64,000 nucleotides of DNA from Paractinoplanes toevensis (lineage in GTDB: Bacteria > Actinomycetota > Actinomycetes > Mycobacteriales > Micromonosporaceae), in the NCBI RefSeq assembly GCF_018332695.1, contig NZ_BOQN01000049.1, forward strand, positions 186,001 through 250,000. Reading direction: 5' to 3'. Positions 23,425 to 31,706 of this stretch are shown here, piece by piece. The translations under genes and the position numbers were made by a program. The notes under the pieces are model-generated. The model ran no database searches. It was not told the origin of the DNA and saw only the letters and a list, made by a program, of their open reading frames with translations. Within the stretch, counting starts at the first letter, position 1, and every line of letters starts with the position of its first letter.

Positions 23425-25632
23425 GTGCGGCGAACCCCGATGGATGATCACACGGCGGACTACTGGGCCCGTCAGATCCGGATCGGCGCGCTCATCGCCG
23501 CCGTGGTCACCGCGATCGGTGCCCTGCGCATCGCGATGAGCTGGTCCGGGGCGGGCCGGTGGTGGCTCATCCCGGTCCTGCTCGCGGTCGTGGCCCAGGC
23601 GGTCCTGATCCGGCTGCCGTGGAACCGGCTGGTGCGCCGGGAAGGATTCCGCCGCCAGTTGCTGGTGTGGTGGTTCGCCGAGCTGCCGGTGCTGCTGCTG
23701 TTCGGCTTCGCCGACCCGGGTGGAGCCTTCCTCTACCTGCCGGCCGCCGTCCTGCTGCTGATGTCGGCCGCCGCCCTCTGGGCGCCCCGGACCGTCGTGC
23801 TGTTCGGCGTCCTCTCCGGCCTTGGCTATCTGGTCCTGCTGCCGGTCAAGGCGCACACCGGGGTCGCCCTGACCTTCGTCGTGGTCGCCATGTACGGCTG
23901 CGTCACCGCGCTCACCGCGATCAACTCGCAGAGCCGGCGCCGCCTCGACAACCGTCGCCGGTCCGCCGAGCAGCGCGCCGAGACCCTGCTCGAAGCGTCC
24001 GCCGACACCGTCCTCGCGGTCGGCCGGGACGGCGCCCTGAAGTACGTGAGCCCGTCGATCGAGCAGCTGCTCGGCTTCCGGGCAGCCGACCTGCGCGGCG
24101 CCCGGCTCACCCACGTGATGGCCGAGGACCGGCTGGGCGAGCTGCACGACTTCATGACCAAGATGCTGGCCCTGCCGATCGGGCAGAGCATGCGGGTGGA
24201 GAGCCGGCTGCGCAACGCCGCCGGCGAGTGGGTCTACGTCGACATCATGGGCACCAACTGGATCAACAGCCCCGAGCTGCAGGCCATCGTGGTCAGCCTG
24301 CGCGACATCGGCGCCCGCCGCGAGCTGGAGATGCAGCTCAGCCGGCAGGCGTTCACCGACTCGCTGACCGGCATGCCGAACCGGGCGAAGTTCCGGCAGC
24401 AGCTCGAGGAGGCGGTCGAGTCCGGCGGTCCCGAGCCGGTCACCGTGCTGCTGCTCGACCTCGACGACTTCAAGCTGGTCAACGACAACCTGGGACACAG
24501 CGCCGGCGACGAGCTGCTCACCACGATCGCCGAGCGGTTGCGCTCGGTGGTCCGCCCGGCCGACGTGCTGGCCCGCCTGGGCGGCGACGAGTTCGCCATC
24601 CTGCTGCGCGACCTCGACCCGACCGACGCGTCCGGCCTCGCCGAGCGGCTGCTGTCCATCGTCCGCGAGCCGATCCGCCTGGCCAGCCGGGACATCACCT
24701 GCTCGCTGAGCATCGGGCTGGCCGCCTCCACCGGCGGCGAGATCGGCGCCGAGCAGCTGCTCGGCAACGCCGACCTGGCCATGTACGCGGCCAAGCGAGC
24801 CGGCCGGAACGGGTACGCGATCTTCGACCCGACCATGACCCTGTCGGTGCTGGAGGAGGCACAGCAGCGGGCCGACATCGAGCACGCGCTGGAGCACGAC
24901 GAGTTCCGGGTGCTCTACCAGCCGGTCGTGGACATGACCACCCAGCAGCTGATCGCCGTGGAGGCGCTGGTGCGGTGGCAGCACCCCCGCGACGGACTGC
25001 TGGGTCCGTACCATTTCATCGCCGGCGCCGAGGCGAACGGCCTGATCGTTCCGCTCGGCCGGTGGGTCCTGCGGCAGGCCTGCGCGCAGCTGGCCCGCTG
25101 GCGGGCCGAATCGCCGGCCGCGGCCGGCCTGCACGTGAACGTCAACCTCTCGGCCCGCCAGTTCCAGTACGCCGGACTGGTCGACGACGTGGCGGAGGCC
25201 CTGGCCGACGCCGGTCTGGACGCCGCGTCGCTCACCCTGGAGATCACCGAGTCGATGCTGATGGCCGACATCGAGACCGCCAAGGAGACCCTGCACGCCC
25301 TGCGCGGCCTCGGCGTCCGGCTGGCGATCGACGACTTCGGCACCGGCTACTCGTCGCTGAGCTACCTCAAGCAGCTCCCGGTGGACGTCATCAAGATCGA
25401 CAAGACGTTCGTCGACGAGGTGCACATCGACGAGGACGACGTGGCCCTGGTGGACGCGGTGGCCGGCCTCGGCCAGGCGCTGAAGATGAAGACCGTCGCC
25501 GAGGGCATCGAGACCGATGAGCAGTGGGACACGCTGCGCCGGATCGGCATCGATCACGGTCAGGGCTACCTGTTCGGCAAACCGGCCGAGCAGGAGCGGA
25601 TCCTGGAGATGCTTGCGGTTACCGTGGCTTGA
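23425..25632 (+). CDS. Membrane PAS-GGDEF-EAL protein (c-di-GMP synthase/phosphodiesterase)
   Basis: A 735-residue bifunctional-looking c-di-GMP enzyme. Residues 20-165 contain five or so membrane helices, 185-300 a PAS sensor, 305-465 a GGDEF domain with intact active site (GGDEF at 386-390, metal Asp D345) and an inhibitory I-site RPAD at 377-380, and 475-735 an EAL domain with E513-A-L, ESMLMAD, DDFGTGYSSL, KIDKTFV and AEGIET, i.e. all key metal and catalytic residues. Either activity, or both, is possible. The GTG at 23425 has a GGAG site; ATG 23440 is an alternative. It is the obvious local candidate for controlling the ligand of the riboswitch at 15.4 kb. Confidence 0.95.
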   Translation: MRRTPMDDHTADYWARQIRIGALIAAVVTAIGALRIAMSWSGAGRWWLIPVLLAVVAQAVLIRLPWNRLVRREGFRRQLLVWWFAELPVLLLFGFADPGGAFLYLPAAVLLLMSAAALWAPRTVVLFGVLSGLGYLVLLPVKAHTGVALTFVVVAMYGCVTALTAINSQSRRRLDNRRRSAEQRAETLLEASADTVLAVGRDGALKYVSPSIEQLLGFRAADLRGARLTHVMAEDRLGELHDFMTKMLALPIGQSMRVESRLRNAAGEWVYVDIMGTNWINSPELQAIVVSLRDIGARRELEMQLSRQAFTDSLTGMPNRAKFRQQLEEAVESGGPEPVTVLLLDLDDFKLVNDNLGHSAGDELLTTIAERLRSVVRPADVLARLGGDEFAILLRDLDPTDASGLAERLLSIVREPIRLASRDITCSLSIGLAASTGGEIGAEQLLGNADLAMYAAKRAGRNGYAIFDPTMTLSVLEEAQQRADIEHALEHDEFRVLYQPVVDMTTQQLIAVEALVRWQHPRDGLLGPYHFIAGAEANGLIVPLGRWVLRQACAQLARWRAESPAAAGLHVNVNLSARQFQYAGLVDDVAEALADAGLDAASLTLEITESMLMADIETAKETLHALRGLGVRLAIDDFGTGYSSLSYLKQLPVDVIKIDKTFVDEVHIDEDDVALVDAVAGLGQALKMKTVAEGIETDEQWDTLRRIGIDHGQGYLFGKPAEQERILEMLAVTVA

Positions 25633-25694
25633 ACCGAGCCCCGGCCCTCGCCGTTTACTAGTTGCAGGTAGTAATCGGCGGTTAGGAACCCGAG

Positions 25695-27353
25695 TTGTCC
25701 CAGATCAAGCACCATCTGCGCCGTGTCGGCGGCGCTGTGGTCACCACTCTCGCCGCTCTCCTGGTCTTTCTCGAGCTCGTCATGCCCGACCAGATCACGA
25801 GGCTCCCACCCGGTAATTTCTGGCTGAACGCGCTGGTCCGGATCCCTATCGAGGCGATCGTCGTGATCGCCGTGCTGCTCGTCCTACCGGAGCGCGCCCG
25901 GCGCGTCGGCGCCACCGTCCTCGGTCTCACGCTCGGCCTGCTGACCGTCGTGAAGATCATCGACATGGGCTTCTTCGCGGTGCTCGCCCGCGAGTTCGAC
26001 CCGGTTCTCGACTGGGTGCTGTTCACGGACGGCTACCACTTCCTCGAGGACTCGATGGGCAAGCTCGGTGCGTTCGGGGTGGCCGCCGCGGCCGTCCTGC
26101 TCGCGGCCGCCCTGCTCACCTTCACCACGCTGGCGATGCGGCGGCTGTCCCGGCTGCTCGCCGCGCACGCCCAGCCCACCCGGCACGCCGTCTTCGCCTT
26201 CGCGAGCGCCTGGATCGTGCTGGCCGTGCTCGGCGTCCAGATCGTCGGCGGCATCCCGGTGGCCTCGCAGGCGGCCGCCGACCTGGCCCGCGACACCGCG
26301 CTCAAGGTGCCGCAGGACATCGCCGACCGGAAGGCCTTCGAGCAGGAGGTCAAGGTCGACGCGTTCCGCAACCTGCCGGACGACCAGCTGCTCACCGCAC
26401 TGCGCGGCAAGGACGTGATCGTCAGCTTCGTGGAGAGCTACGGCCGGGACGCGGTCGAGGACCCGGAGTTCAACTCCGCGGTGCTGGCCCGGCTCAAGGC
26501 CGACGACGCCAAGCTCGCGGCCAAGGGGTTCGCGTCGCGCACCGGTTTCCTCACCTCGTCGACCGCGGGCGGCGGCAGCTGGCTGGCCCACTCGACGTTC
26601 CTGTCCGGGCTGTGGATCGACAACCAGCAGCGTTACCGCAGCCTGGTCAACACCGACCGGCTCACCCTGACCCGGGCGTTCAAGCGGGCCGGCTTCCGCA
26701 CCGTCGGGGTCGAGCCCGGCGTCACGTACGCGTGGCCGGAGGGCCAGTTCTACGGCTACGACCAGGTGTACGACTCGCACACGCTGGACTACCACGGGCC
26801 GATGCTGAGCTGGTCGACGATGCCCGACCAGTTCGTGATGAAGCAGTTCCAGCAGCTCGAATACGCCAAGAAGAACCGCGGCCCGCTGCTCGCCGAGATC
26901 ACCCTGACCTCCAGCCACACGCCCTGGGCGCCGATGCCGACCATGCTGCCGTGGGAGCAGATCGGCGACGGCTCGGTCTACGGCCCGATGATCGCCGCCG
27001 CCCCGGGCGCCGGCACCGTCTGGAAGAACGACCACCGGATCAGGCAGGCGTACGCGTCGTCGATCGCCTATTCGATCGACTCGCTGACGTCCTACGTCGA
27101 GAAGTACGGCGACGACAACCTGGTCTTGGTGTTCCTCGGCGACCACCAGCCGGCCTCGATCGTGGTGGGGCAGAACGCCAGCAAGGACGTACCCATCTCG
27201 ATCGTGGCCAAAGACCCGAAGGTTTTGGATCGCATCGCGAGCTGGGGTTGGACGACGGGGCTCACACCGGCGCCGACGGCGCCGGTGTGGCCCATGAACG
27301 AGTTCCGCGACCGCTTCCTGACGGCCTTCAGCCCGCTAGGGTCGCCGCACTAG
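25695..27353 (+). CDS. Membrane-anchored sulfatase/phosphatase-superfamily enzyme
   Basis: A 552-residue protein with about five N-terminal membrane helices (residues 10-200) and an extracytoplasmic alkaline-phosphatase-superfamily domain of the sulfatase/LtaS type. Motifs seen are VSFVESYGRDAV (first metal site), SSTAGGGSWLAHSTFLSG with candidate Thr/Ser nucleophiles, TLTSSHTPW and VFLGDHQPA (second metal site). There is no CxPxR formylglycine motif, so it resembles LtaS-like phosphoglycerol or phosphoethanolamine transferases more than true sulfatases. It starts at TTG 25695, 6 bp after AGGAA. The last four bases, CTAG, also contain the stop of the convergent gene. Confidence 0.82.
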   Translation: MSQIKHHLRRVGGAVVTTLAALLVFLELVMPDQITRLPPGNFWLNALVRIPIEAIVVIAVLLVLPERARRVGATVLGLTLGLLTVVKIIDMGFFAVLAREFDPVLDWVLFTDGYHFLEDSMGKLGAFGVAAAAVLLAAALLTFTTLAMRRLSRLLAAHAQPTRHAVFAFASAWIVLAVLGVQIVGGIPVASQAAADLARDTALKVPQDIADRKAFEQEVKVDAFRNLPDDQLLTALRGKDVIVSFVESYGRDAVEDPEFNSAVLARLKADDAKLAAKGFASRTGFLTSSTAGGGSWLAHSTFLSGLWIDNQQRYRSLVNTDRLTLTRAFKRAGFRTVGVEPGVTYAWPEGQFYGYDQVYDSHTLDYHGPMLSWSTMPDQFVMKQFQQLEYAKKNRGPLLAEITLTSSHTPWAPMPTMLPWEQIGDGSVYGPMIAAAPGAGTVWKNDHRIRQAYASSIAYSIDSLTSYVEKYGDDNLVLVFLGDHQPASIVVGQNASKDVPISIVAKDPKVLDRIASWGWTTGLTPAPTAPVWPMNEFRDRFLTAFSPLGSPH

Positions 27354-28369
27354 TCGATCGTGCGCGGCAGTGTCGCGGCGGCCTGCTCGAGGGCGGCCGC
27401 GGCGCTGCTGTAGGGGTTGTAGGTGTACGTCCGGGAGAGCATGCCGGGCACCGTGAAGTACTCGGCCGCCAGCTTGGCCGGATCCGTCGCGATCTCGCCC
27501 CGCGATGGTGTGTCGTTGCCGTCGTCCCAGCCCCACGGCGCGTTCGCCGAGTTCGTGGTGCAGGAATAGGTGCCCACCCCGCAGTCACCCGTGGTGTCGC
27601 CCTTGAACGTGCCCAGCGCCGCGAACAGGCTGGTGTTGTTGCGCTGCGCCCACATGCCGCCGGCCGCGAAGATGTCGATCAGCTGGTACTGCACGTCCCG
27701 GTCGTCCGCGCTGCTCGGCGCCTCCGAGGCGGTCAGCGACGGGTAGTAGACGAGGCCGTCGCCGACGATGTCGTACTGCGGCCAGGCCTTGAGGCCGTGC
27801 CCCTTCGCCTCCTGCGCGGTCACCGGGTGCTGGAGGGAGTCGTGGGTGGACGCCTTGAGCTGCAGCGTCCCGTCGATCGTCTCCTTGCCGCCGGTCCAGG
27901 TGCTGCCGGCCGGGGCGTACGAGAAGAAGTCGCTGTGCGCCACGGAGACGGCCGCGCGCAGTACGCCGTACTCCGAACCGTCCTTTTCGATGATCTCGGT
28001 GAGACCTTCGCCGTCGTTCTCGTGCTCGCCCTCGAAGAAGGGGTGATCGACCCAGTCCCGCGGGTGGTAGAAGAAGTAGGTGATGAACCAGTGGTCGGCG
28101 GTCTCGGTCACCGAGTAATAGGCGGCCGCCGCGATGCTCTGCCCGGCGTGGTCCCAGTTGTCGGTCCCGACGAGGTTGTTGTCGTAGTCGTACCGGGTGA
28201 TGAAGTCGGATTTGCCACTCAGTGCGTGGCTGCCGGTCGTGTCCACGTCCTGGTAGTGGATCGGCGCCCAGCGCAGCGCCAGTTCGGCCCGCGACGGCGC
28301 CGCGTGTGCCGGCGCCGCCACGAGCGCTGTCGCCAGCCCCGCGACCGCCGCCATAACCCTGATCCTCAT
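27350..28369 (-). CDS. Secreted protein of unknown function
   Basis: A 339-residue exported protein. MRIRVMAAVAG begins a clear signal peptide ending AAPAHA-AP near residue 22. The mature part is rich in Asp, Trp, Tyr and Gly, with conserved-looking blocks WAPIHYQDVD, TDNWDHAGQSI, YYSVTETADHWFITYFFYHPRDW and EHENDGEGLTEII. The many His, Glu and Asp residues could bind metal. The pattern faintly recalls VPS62-like and related eukaryote-type domains, but I do not recognise it with confidence. Two late Cys (DCGVGTYSC) may form a disulfide. The start has a GGGAG ribosome site. It is monocistronic and convergent with the sulfatase-like gene. Confidence 0.75.
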   Translation of the reverse strand: MRIRVMAAVAGLATALVAAPAHAAPSRAELALRWAPIHYQDVDTTGSHALSGKSDFITRYDYDNNLVGTDNWDHAGQSIAAAAYYSVTETADHWFITYFFYHPRDWVDHPFFEGEHENDGEGLTEIIEKDGSEYGVLRAAVSVAHSDFFSYAPAGSTWTGGKETIDGTLQLKASTHDSLQHPVTAQEAKGHGLKAWPQYDIVGDGLVYYPSLTASEAPSSADDRDVQYQLIDIFAAGGMWAQRNNTSLFAALGTFKGDTTGDCGVGTYSCTTNSANAPWGWDDGNDTPSRGEIATDPAKLAAEYFTVPGMLSRTYTYNPYSSAAAALEQAAATLPRTID

Positions 28370-28481
28370 GCCTGCTCCCACGTTTCGGCTCGATCGATCC
28401 GGGTAAATGTATGAATAAGTTTCTGATCTGCGGGTGGCCTGGCGGCGAAATATGCCTGGACAGGAGACGTAGGCTTCCCGC

Positions 28482-29024
28482 GTGTACAGCGTCGATCTCG
28501 GGGGCGGCGCCGAGCTGCGACCGCTCGAGCCCTGGCAGGCAGCCGAATTCCTGGCCCACATGGACCGCGCCCGCGACACCGTCGACCCGTGGATCCCCTG
28601 GGCCTCGATCAGCACCGACCTCCCGTCGGCCCGCGCCACCCTGCAGCGCTACGCCGACAAACAGGCCGCCGACCAGGGCCGCATCTACGGCATCTGGCTG
28701 GCCGGCACCCTGGTCGGCGGCACCATGTTCGTCACCTTCGACGCGGACAGCGGCATCGCCGAGGTCGGCTGCTGGCTGGAACCGGCGGCCACCGGCCGAG
28801 GCCTGATCACCGCCGCCGTCCGGCTGCTGATCGACTGGGCGTTCCGGGTGCGCGGCCTGCACCGCATCGAATGGCACTGCCGCCCCGACAACATCGCCAG
28901 CTCCGCCGTCGCCCGCCGCCTCGGCCTCCGGTTGGAGGCCACGCTGCGCGAGAGCTACCCCTGGAAGGGCGTCCGGCACGACACCGAGATCTGGGCGATC
29001 CTCGCACCCGAGTGGCTCGGGTAG
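28482..29024 (+). CDS. GNAT N-acetyltransferase (RimJ/RimL-like)
   Basis: A 180-residue GNAT protein. The order AELRPLEPWQA, DPWIPWAS, YGIWLAGTLVGG, GIAEVGCWLEPAATGRGLITAA (acetyl-CoA loop with the GRG element), HRIEWHCRPDNIAS and a C-terminal RHDTEIWAILAPEW matches ribosomal-protein or amino-acid N-acetyltransferases of the RimJ/RimL group. GTG 28482 is the likely start, with a distant AGGAG. Only ten bases separate its stop from the leader ORF of the MFS gene, so the two may be co-transcribed. Confidence 0.88.
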   Translation: MYSVDLGGGAELRPLEPWQAAEFLAHMDRARDTVDPWIPWASISTDLPSARATLQRYADKQAADQGRIYGIWLAGTLVGGTMFVTFDADSGIAEVGCWLEPAATGRGLITAAVRLLIDWAFRVRGLHRIEWHCRPDNIASSAVARRLGLRLEATLRESYPWKGVRHDTEIWAILAPEWLG

Positions 29025-29033
29025 GCTGCGTCC

Positions 29034-29101
29034 ATGTCCCAGACACCCCCGTAGGCAGGCGCCGCTCACCCGCGCCCCTACCCGTCTGGACATTCCTGGA
29101 G
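29034..29101 (+). promoter_or_regulatory. Structured leader with six-codon upstream ORF before the MFS gene
   Basis: ATG 29034 opens a tiny frame, MSQTPP, ending at TAG 29052-29054. Its first 11 bases (ATGTCCCAGAC) pair with GTCTGGACAT at 29084-29093 with a single bulge. Inside, GTAGG (29051-29055) pairs with CCTAC (29077-29081) and GGCG (29058-29061) with CGCC (29073-29076), giving one long hairpin whose 5' half is the small ORF. The MFS Shine-Dalgarno GGAG (29098-29101) follows at once. This is the layout of a leader peptide whose translation changes RNA folding; the Pro-Pro-stop end could slow ribosomes. The mechanism is inferred. Confidence 0.6.
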
Positions 29102-29106
29102 TTTTC

Positions 29107-30372
29107 ATGCCCGCCCCCGCCGAGGCGGGAAGTTACCGTGCGGTCCTCCGGCTGCCATCCGCGCTGCGCATCTTCGCGCCCGCGCTGGCCGGCCGACTGG
29201 CGTACGGTCTCCTCCCGCTGGCCACCCTGTTCACCGTCAGCCAGACCACCGGCTCCTACGCCGCCGCCGGCCTGGCCATCGCCCTCTTCGGCCTGACCAC
29301 GGTCACCCTGCCGCTCAAGGCCCGCCTCACCGACCGCCATCCCGCCCTGCTCCCGCTGCTGGCCCTGGCCTGCGCGGCCCTACTGTCCGGCGCGGCGCTG
29401 CTGCCCTGGCCGGTGCCGTTCGTCGCGGCCGCCGGCCTGGCGGCCCCACCGCTGGGACCGGCCATGCGCTCGGCGTGGCGCTCACTCACCGAGGGCACCA
29501 CCCTCAAGGAGCGGGCGTACGCGCTGGACGCGATCGCCGAGGAAACCCTCTACCTGGTAGGCCCGCTGCTGACCGGCCTGCTGATCGCGGTAGCCCCCGC
29601 CCGGGGGGCCCTGCTGCTGACCGCGGCCCTGTTGCTGACCGGCACCATCGGCATGACCGCGGCAGCCCCCACCCGCTCCCCAAGGACGCCGCAGGTCGCG
29701 GGCACCGACCTGCAGCGGTTGCTGAGCCGGGCCCTCGACCCCGGGCCGCTGCGGTCCACCCGGCTGTGGCGGGTCCTCGCCGTCCTGGCGGTGGCCGGGG
29801 CCGGCATCAGCGTCGCCTTCACCGCGATGGCCGTGGCCGCCACGCAGGCCGGCCACCCCGGCGCGGCCGGCCCGCTGGAGGCCGGGGTAGGTGCCGGCAG
29901 CGTGGTCGGCGGCCTGCTCTGGGCGAGGCGACGGCACACCCGGCCGCGGGCCCTGCACTTCGGCGGCCTGCTGGGCCTCTTCGGGGCCGGCCTGCTGGCC
30001 GCCGCGGCCGCCCCCGGCCTGCTGGTGCTGGGCGCGGTGATGACGCTGGCCGGCGTGGCGGTCTCCCCGCTGTACGTGGCCGCCTACCTGGCCGCCGACG
30101 ACCTGACCCCACCCGAGCACCGCACCGAGGCCGGCACCTGGGTGAACGTGGCCGCCAACGCCGGCAGCGCAGCCGGCGCCGCGGCCGCGGGCCTGCTGAC
30201 CGACCGGGCCGGCCCATCCACGGCGTTCCTGGCCGCCGGCACCCTCCTGGCCGCAACCGCGCTGGCCGCCCTGCTCACCAGCACGAGAGCCAACCAAAAC
30301 CGTCCCGGCCGCGCCGACCGCACCGTTGTCGTGGAGCCGGACGGCTCCGACCGGGCTGTTCACCGGGATTAA
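29107..30372 (+). CDS. MFS transporter, probable drug exporter
   Basis: A 421-residue, Ala/Leu-rich membrane protein with 12 predicted helices. The layout GRLAYGLLPLATLF, GLTTVTLPLKARLTDRHP (loop 2-3, motif A-like) and the central loop around TRSPRTPQVAGTDLQ fit the major facilitator superfamily. The short form resembles actinomycete drug or metabolite exporters. ATG 29107 lies 5 bp after GGAG. The structured leader with a small upstream ORF suggests induction by translation stress, which would fit export of a ribosome-targeting compound; the substrate is otherwise unknown. Confidence 0.88.
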   Translation: MPAPAEAGSYRAVLRLPSALRIFAPALAGRLAYGLLPLATLFTVSQTTGSYAAAGLAIALFGLTTVTLPLKARLTDRHPALLPLLALACAALLSGAALLPWPVPFVAAAGLAAPPLGPAMRSAWRSLTEGTTLKERAYALDAIAEETLYLVGPLLTGLLIAVAPARGALLLTAALLLTGTIGMTAAAPTRSPRTPQVAGTDLQRLLSRALDPGPLRSTRLWRVLAVLAVAGAGISVAFTAMAVAATQAGHPGAAGPLEAGVGAGSVVGGLLWARRRHTRPRALHFGGLLGLFGAGLLAAAAAPGLLVLGAVMTLAGVAVSPLYVAAYLAADDLTPPEHRTEAGTWVNVAANAGSAAGAAAAGLLTDRAGPSTAFLAAGTLLAATALAALLTSTRANQNRPGRADRTVVVEPDGSDRAVHRD

Positions 30373-30381
30373 GGTCGTCCG

Positions 30382-31086
30382 GTGTTCCCCGAACCCGCGC
30401 TGACTCACCGCCGTGAGGGCGGCCACGACATCCCGCTGCTGGTCTGGCGCCTGCCGGCCCCGGCTTTGGCGATCTCGTCGGCCACCCTGGGCGGCGGCGT
30501 GGGGGAGTGCCACTGGTTGATCAACGCCAGCGTCCCGATGTCCTACGACCGCGACGACCCGGCCACCCACCTGTCCGAGATCGCGGCCGGCCTGCACCTG
30601 GCCGGCCGCGGCGTGGGCTTGCTGACCGGCGTAGACGTGGCCGACGTGGTCGCCGAGGACGCCGACGGCGTGCGGCTCTGGGCGACGGTAGGCCTGGGCG
30701 CGCCGATCCAGGCCAGTGCGCCCGCGAACGAGGCGGGCGATGCGCCGCCGCCCGTCGGCACGGTCAACGTGGTCGCCTGGGTGCCTCAGCGGCTGAGCGA
30801 CGGCGCCCTGGTCAACGCGGTCGCCACCATCACCGAGGCGAAGACGCAGGCCATCCGCGACCTGGGCCTGGCCGCCACCGGCACGGCGACCGACGCGATC
30901 TGCGTTCTCTGCCCGCCCGCCGGCCCCGAGGCGCCGTATGGCGGCCCGCGCTCCCGCTGGGGCGAGCCCCTGGCCCGAGCCGCCTACGAGGCGATCCTGA
31001 AGGGCGGCGGGATCAACCTGGTGGGCGCCCAATCCTGGAGCGAACGCAACGCCCTCCAGCGGGAGTCGCCGGACACTCCTCGGTAA
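30382..31086 (+). CDS. cbiZ: Adenosylcobinamide amidohydrolase
   Basis: A 234-residue CbiZ-family protein, which cleaves the aminopropanol arm of adenosylcobinamide to give adenosylcobyric acid for cobalamin salvage. Family hallmarks present are SSATLGGGVGECHWLINASV, DDPATHLSE, GVGLLTGVDVADV, WATVGLGAP, GTVNVVAWV, TITEAKTQAIRDLG, ATGTATDAICV and the ending YGGPRSRWGEPLARAAYEAI. GTG 30382 is the start, 9 bp after the MFS stop. No other cobalamin gene is in the window, so it may serve salvage alone. Confidence 0.92.
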   Translation: MFPEPALTHRREGGHDIPLLVWRLPAPALAISSATLGGGVGECHWLINASVPMSYDRDDPATHLSEIAAGLHLAGRGVGLLTGVDVADVVAEDADGVRLWATVGLGAPIQASAPANEAGDAPPPVGTVNVVAWVPQRLSDGALVNAVATITEAKTQAIRDLGLAATGTATDAICVLCPPAGPEAPYGGPRSRWGEPLARAAYEAILKGGGINLVGAQSWSERNALQRESPDTPR

Positions 31087-31113
31087 CCGCCCGGCGCGGC
31101 GCCGTCGGGGGTG

Positions 31114-31689
31114 TCAGTGGTAGGTCAGTTCGCCGGCCTCGATGGCTGTGGTCAGGCGGTTCTCCGGTGGGGCCAGCGGGCACAGCCAGGCGTCGTCGTA
31201 GGCGCAGGACGGGTTGTAGAGGTAGTTGAAGTCCAGGCGGACCCGGTTGCCGCCCAGTGGCTCCACGCCGCGGCCGTGGGTGCCCTTGACCGTGTCGGTC
31301 AGGTAGCGGCCTCCGCCGTACGTCGTCTTTCCGCAGGTGGCGTCGCGCACCGGGAGGAACAGGCCGCCGCCGTAGGCCGCGATCCACCACAGGGACAGCT
31401 CGCCGAACGGGGTGGGCAGGATGCCGGCCCGCCGGTAGTGGACCACGCCGTCGGGGCCGCCGGTGTCGATGTCGATCTCGCCGTCGGCCGGAAGCACCTC
31501 GACCTCGACGATCGCGTCGTCGTCGGGCGGGTAGTAGCGCAGGCCGGTGAAGGTGCCGGCCGGGATCGGCGACTGGGGGTGGGTCGCGAAGAGATCGTCG
31601 CGGCGGGCCCGGAAATCCTTGAGGTCGGCGGACTCCAGGTAGATGCGGGCGTTCGCGGCGCGGTAGTCGGACAGCTCGAGTGCCTCCAT
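31114..31689 (-). CDS. DUF1684 domain protein
   Basis: A 191-residue member of DUF1684, recognised by ARRDDLFATHPQSPIP, FTGLRYYPPDDD, the FGELSLWWIAAYGGGLFLPVRDATCGKTTYGGGRY block and LDFNYLYNPSCAYDDAWLCPLAPPENRL near the C-terminus. The domain is widespread but has no proven activity. The start at ATG 31689 is chosen over an upstream in-frame one because the family begins at about this point. It lies 17 bp after modC on the same strand and may be read through from the molybdate operon. Confidence 0.85.
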   Translation of the reverse strand: MEALELSDYRAANARIYLESADLKDFRARRDDLFATHPQSPIPAGTFTGLRYYPPDDDAIVEVEVLPADGEIDIDTGGPDGVVHYRRAGILPTPFGELSLWWIAAYGGGLFLPVRDATCGKTTYGGGRYLTDTVKGTHGRGVEPLGGNRVRLDFNYLYNPSCAYDDAWLCPLAPPENRLTTAIEAGELTYH

Positions 31690-31706
31690 CCGACCCACGC
31701 TATCCG

